The notes below the pieces were generated by a model. That model saw nothing but the letters and a program-made list of their open reading frames with translations. It was not told the DNA's origin and ran no database searches. From contig WBMZ01000337.1 of NCBI GenBank assembly GCA_013400975.1, forward strand, positions 1-64,000: DNA of 64,000 nt, given 5' to 3'. How positions within the stretch are numbered: the first letter of the stretch is position 1; each line of letters opens with the position of its first letter. The position numbers and the translations under genes are program-made. This DNA comes from Atrichornis clamosus (taxonomy: Eukaryota > Chordata > Aves > Passeriformes > Menuridae). Shown here piece after piece: positions 61,537 through 64,000 of this stretch.

Positions 61537-64000
61537 TGAGGCTTCTGTTTGTAACACCTACCTGCAGGAAACTGCTGGATGGTGTAATGAAATAAGGTCC
61601 TCTTCACTTGTGTGTGGTGAAGCCCAGAGAGGGACAAAATATAAGAGGCAGCCTGTTCTAGGTGAACTAATTTGAAAGTATGTTGCAGTACCAAATTGCT
61701 GGCAGATTACCAACCATGGGTTCTCCATGTGTGCTCTGTGCACCTGTCACAGACAAGACACAGTAAGCAGTAACTGACAGTGGATCTGAATAGTAGGGTT
61801 TATCTAAGAATCAGCAAGATTCAAGCTTTTGCCCTACCTGACTCACCCTCACTGGCTCCACCCAGCACTATGCTCACTCGATCTTGATTTCCCTTTCCCA
61901 CAGGGTGAACACTGCTGGCCCAGGAAGGTTGGGTAGAAAGTCATGTCAATTCCTGTTGTACCACTGCTCTTTGGAATCACTCATCAAGGTCTCTGGGTGC
62001 CCCTGGTATTCATCCTCATCCTTCTCCCTGATGTCCTGGATCTTCACTCCCTTCCAGGATCATTCCTCCAGCCAAGGTCTTAATCTTCTTTCTGGTGTGG
62101 CTTCTTCTTTCCCAGGGCCAAGACAGTCTGTGTTCAGGAGCACAACATATAATCAGCCCCCTAACTGGTGGTTCTATCTCATGTACTTTTATCAAGAGGT
62201 GTGTTCTAGACATGCCATGTCCTTCTAGTGCTGGTGTTATTAAAACCTACAACTAGCCCTTACAAGATGGAGCTACCAAGTAACAGGCTCTGCCTTAGAA
62301 TTCAGAAGTTCAGCTTTGGGCATTCACTCACATGTATGTATGCATGTGTTGCCTGTCTGCATTCATCATTTAAGCTCTCTTTTTATTGTCTTCAACACTA
62401 CCTAGTACAAGTCAAATTTTGCCCTCCATTGCTTTCAGCATTACCTACTGACTGATTCAAGGCGGCTTTGTGGCCAAAAGATGCTTCTCAGTACATAACA
62501 CCAGGAAATGTTGCTATGGGACTGGAGGAAGAAAATACCTGCTTTGAATCTTATGCTGAACTCAAAGAAGCTCAACAGTTAGCACAGTCTGACCTAATCT
62601 TCAGATTGCGTCTACTCATGGGGAAAGATGAAGCAGGAAGTACCCTTCATGTTTTAGTTCTTTTATCAGCAGTTTCTTGGGGAGAAATAAATGATAATTT
62701 TCTCTTCCTCAATGTGTTCTCGTAATCACTTATTTCCTTTCATTATTTGTCAGTCCATCATCCAGAACATTTTTCATCATTGTATTTTTTATTCCAGTAG
62801 GATCTTTGACTAAGCTGTATGAAACACTGGTATCTATAAAATTCAGATGAGAGATATAACGAATACAATGCTTTTGCATGTCTCTAATATTAAAAGTAGG
62901 TTGAACAAAAATATCAGAAACTCAGAAAAGTATAGGTGGTAGCACAGTGTTTCAACAAGCTTAACTTCTAACAACAAAATGTAGTCTATATAATAATTTA
63001 AAGAAATAATCTTTCACAAATTCTCCCTCTCCACTAATATGTAGAATTCATCACTAAAATTTGGAAACTGGCCAGCATGAAGAAATGTTTTGCATGCAGT
63101 TACAAGTATTAAAAGTTCATGCAACTTTAGCTGTCATGAACAAGATCTAATTAAAAAGAAAATAAAGAAATGAGTAACACCTTGCTTAAACGTCTTCAGA
63201 TTAACACATGCTATTGAATCAACAGGTCTCACTAACAAATGTTCAAAAAATAACTGTAGAATAACTCATGCCAGTGAGACAGATGAGTGACTATCAATAT
63301 AAAAATTTTGGAGAAGAGGAAAACAAAATCACAGGAAGCCTAAGGATCCAATCCAGAAAAATTCAAGTTTTCTCTAAGTTTGCAGTCATTAAAGAGAACT
63401 GAAGATGCTCATTTCTTTGCTAAAATTAATTGCCACAAAATGTAGCAGATGCCAAAATATCAATGAGTTCTAAAAGCAATTGAAAACACTAATGAAAGAG
63501 ACCATTAATTATCTACAGAGCTGTCACATTGAGGCTCAGAAAATTCAAGAACCTGAGGAAGCATCACTGGACTCTTCCCTTACTCTTATACTCCTGCTTA
63601 TCCCAGATATAGAGGAAATGGAACACTCGGTCTGATCTAATAGAAGCGATCTGAAGTTCTTGTTATGTTTCATATCTCCTCAGAGAATCTATGTAATATT
63701 TCAATGAATTTTACTTCTGAAAAAAAAAATGCAGTGTCAGCTGAGATACCACAAGCTGTTTTCTACTTTGCAAAGGGACAGGTTTTTCTCTATAACTAAT
63801 TGCACACCAAGCATGTAGCAAAGTAAGCTTCTTGGGAAGTAAATGATCCAAGAACAGTTTAACCATATCAGGATTACAAACTCCAGGGATTTAGCTGAAG
63901 CAGAAGGATTTGCACGGTATGAAACTCCTGAGAAATCTCTCAACAAAAACACTTTTTCTTTCTTTTACATGGTGTGTGGCCTGGCAGCTGCTACTCAGTG
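61537..64000. other. Unannotated DNA
   Basis: No gene recognised. The part at 61740-62250 is C/T-rich on plus and could be another unrecognised LTR or retroviral remnant. The rest is AT-rich and featureless. Confidence 0.4.

Noticed and set aside
1..64000. CRISPR arrays, prokaryotic operons, phage or defence systems
   Set aside because: No regular direct repeats with unique spacers, no long dense ORFs, no ribosome-binding-site spacing; the CR1 and LTR content identifies vertebrate DNA.

Overview
The window reads as nuclear DNA of a bird. The main evidence is several CR1 non-LTR retrotransposon fragments: C-terminal reverse-transcriptase coding sequence, 5' truncation, and 3' ends close to the avian CR1 terminus (ATTCTATGAT-like). 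Two long terminal repeats (LTRs) of a type I know from bird genomes support this. The DNA is AT-rich and intron- or gene-desert-like. The species cannot be named from the sequence.

I found no protein-coding gene or exon that I can name. The longest open frames (up to about 150 codons) are mostly shadows of CR1 or LTR sequence or chance frames. There is no rRNA, tRNA, CRISPR array or prokaryotic feature.

Layout: (1) 1.74-4.31 kb holds an old, decayed CR1-like element in plus orientation. It spans the endonuclease-like region to the 3' end and is interrupted by a T/G-rich tract and an A/G-rich tract. (2) 8.86-10.39 kb is one minus-strand avian CR1, split by a probable solo LTR of about 500 bp and carrying an internal deletion. 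(3) 11.77-13.40 kb is a plus-strand solo LTR of about 970 bp fused directly to a minus-strand CR1. (4) 15.1 kb has a short CR1 piece. (5) 18.47 and 20.04 kb hold a degenerate and a near-perfect hexanucleotide array. The second lies 104 bp upstream of a weak TATA-type promoter candidate. (6) 26.47-27.49 kb is a plus-strand CR1. (7) 28.4-30.5 kb is a very AT-rich, repeat-poor stretch that may be conserved non-coding DNA. (8) 33.74-34.17 kb is an ancient minus-strand CR1/L3-like relic. (9) 35.25 kb is a CR1 3' stub. (10) 35.4-56.1 kb is mostly featureless. (11) 56.12-57.36 kb is a plus-strand CR1 with an intact-looking 3' end. (12) 59.0-59.8 kb is a probable ancient CR1 relic. (13) 60.45-61.54 kb is a minus-strand LTR of the same family as the one at 11.77 kb.

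No genes work together here. The biological content is retroelement history, including nesting, solo LTR formation and decay, against a background of possible regulatory DNA. All family names come from recognition by eye; no search was run.
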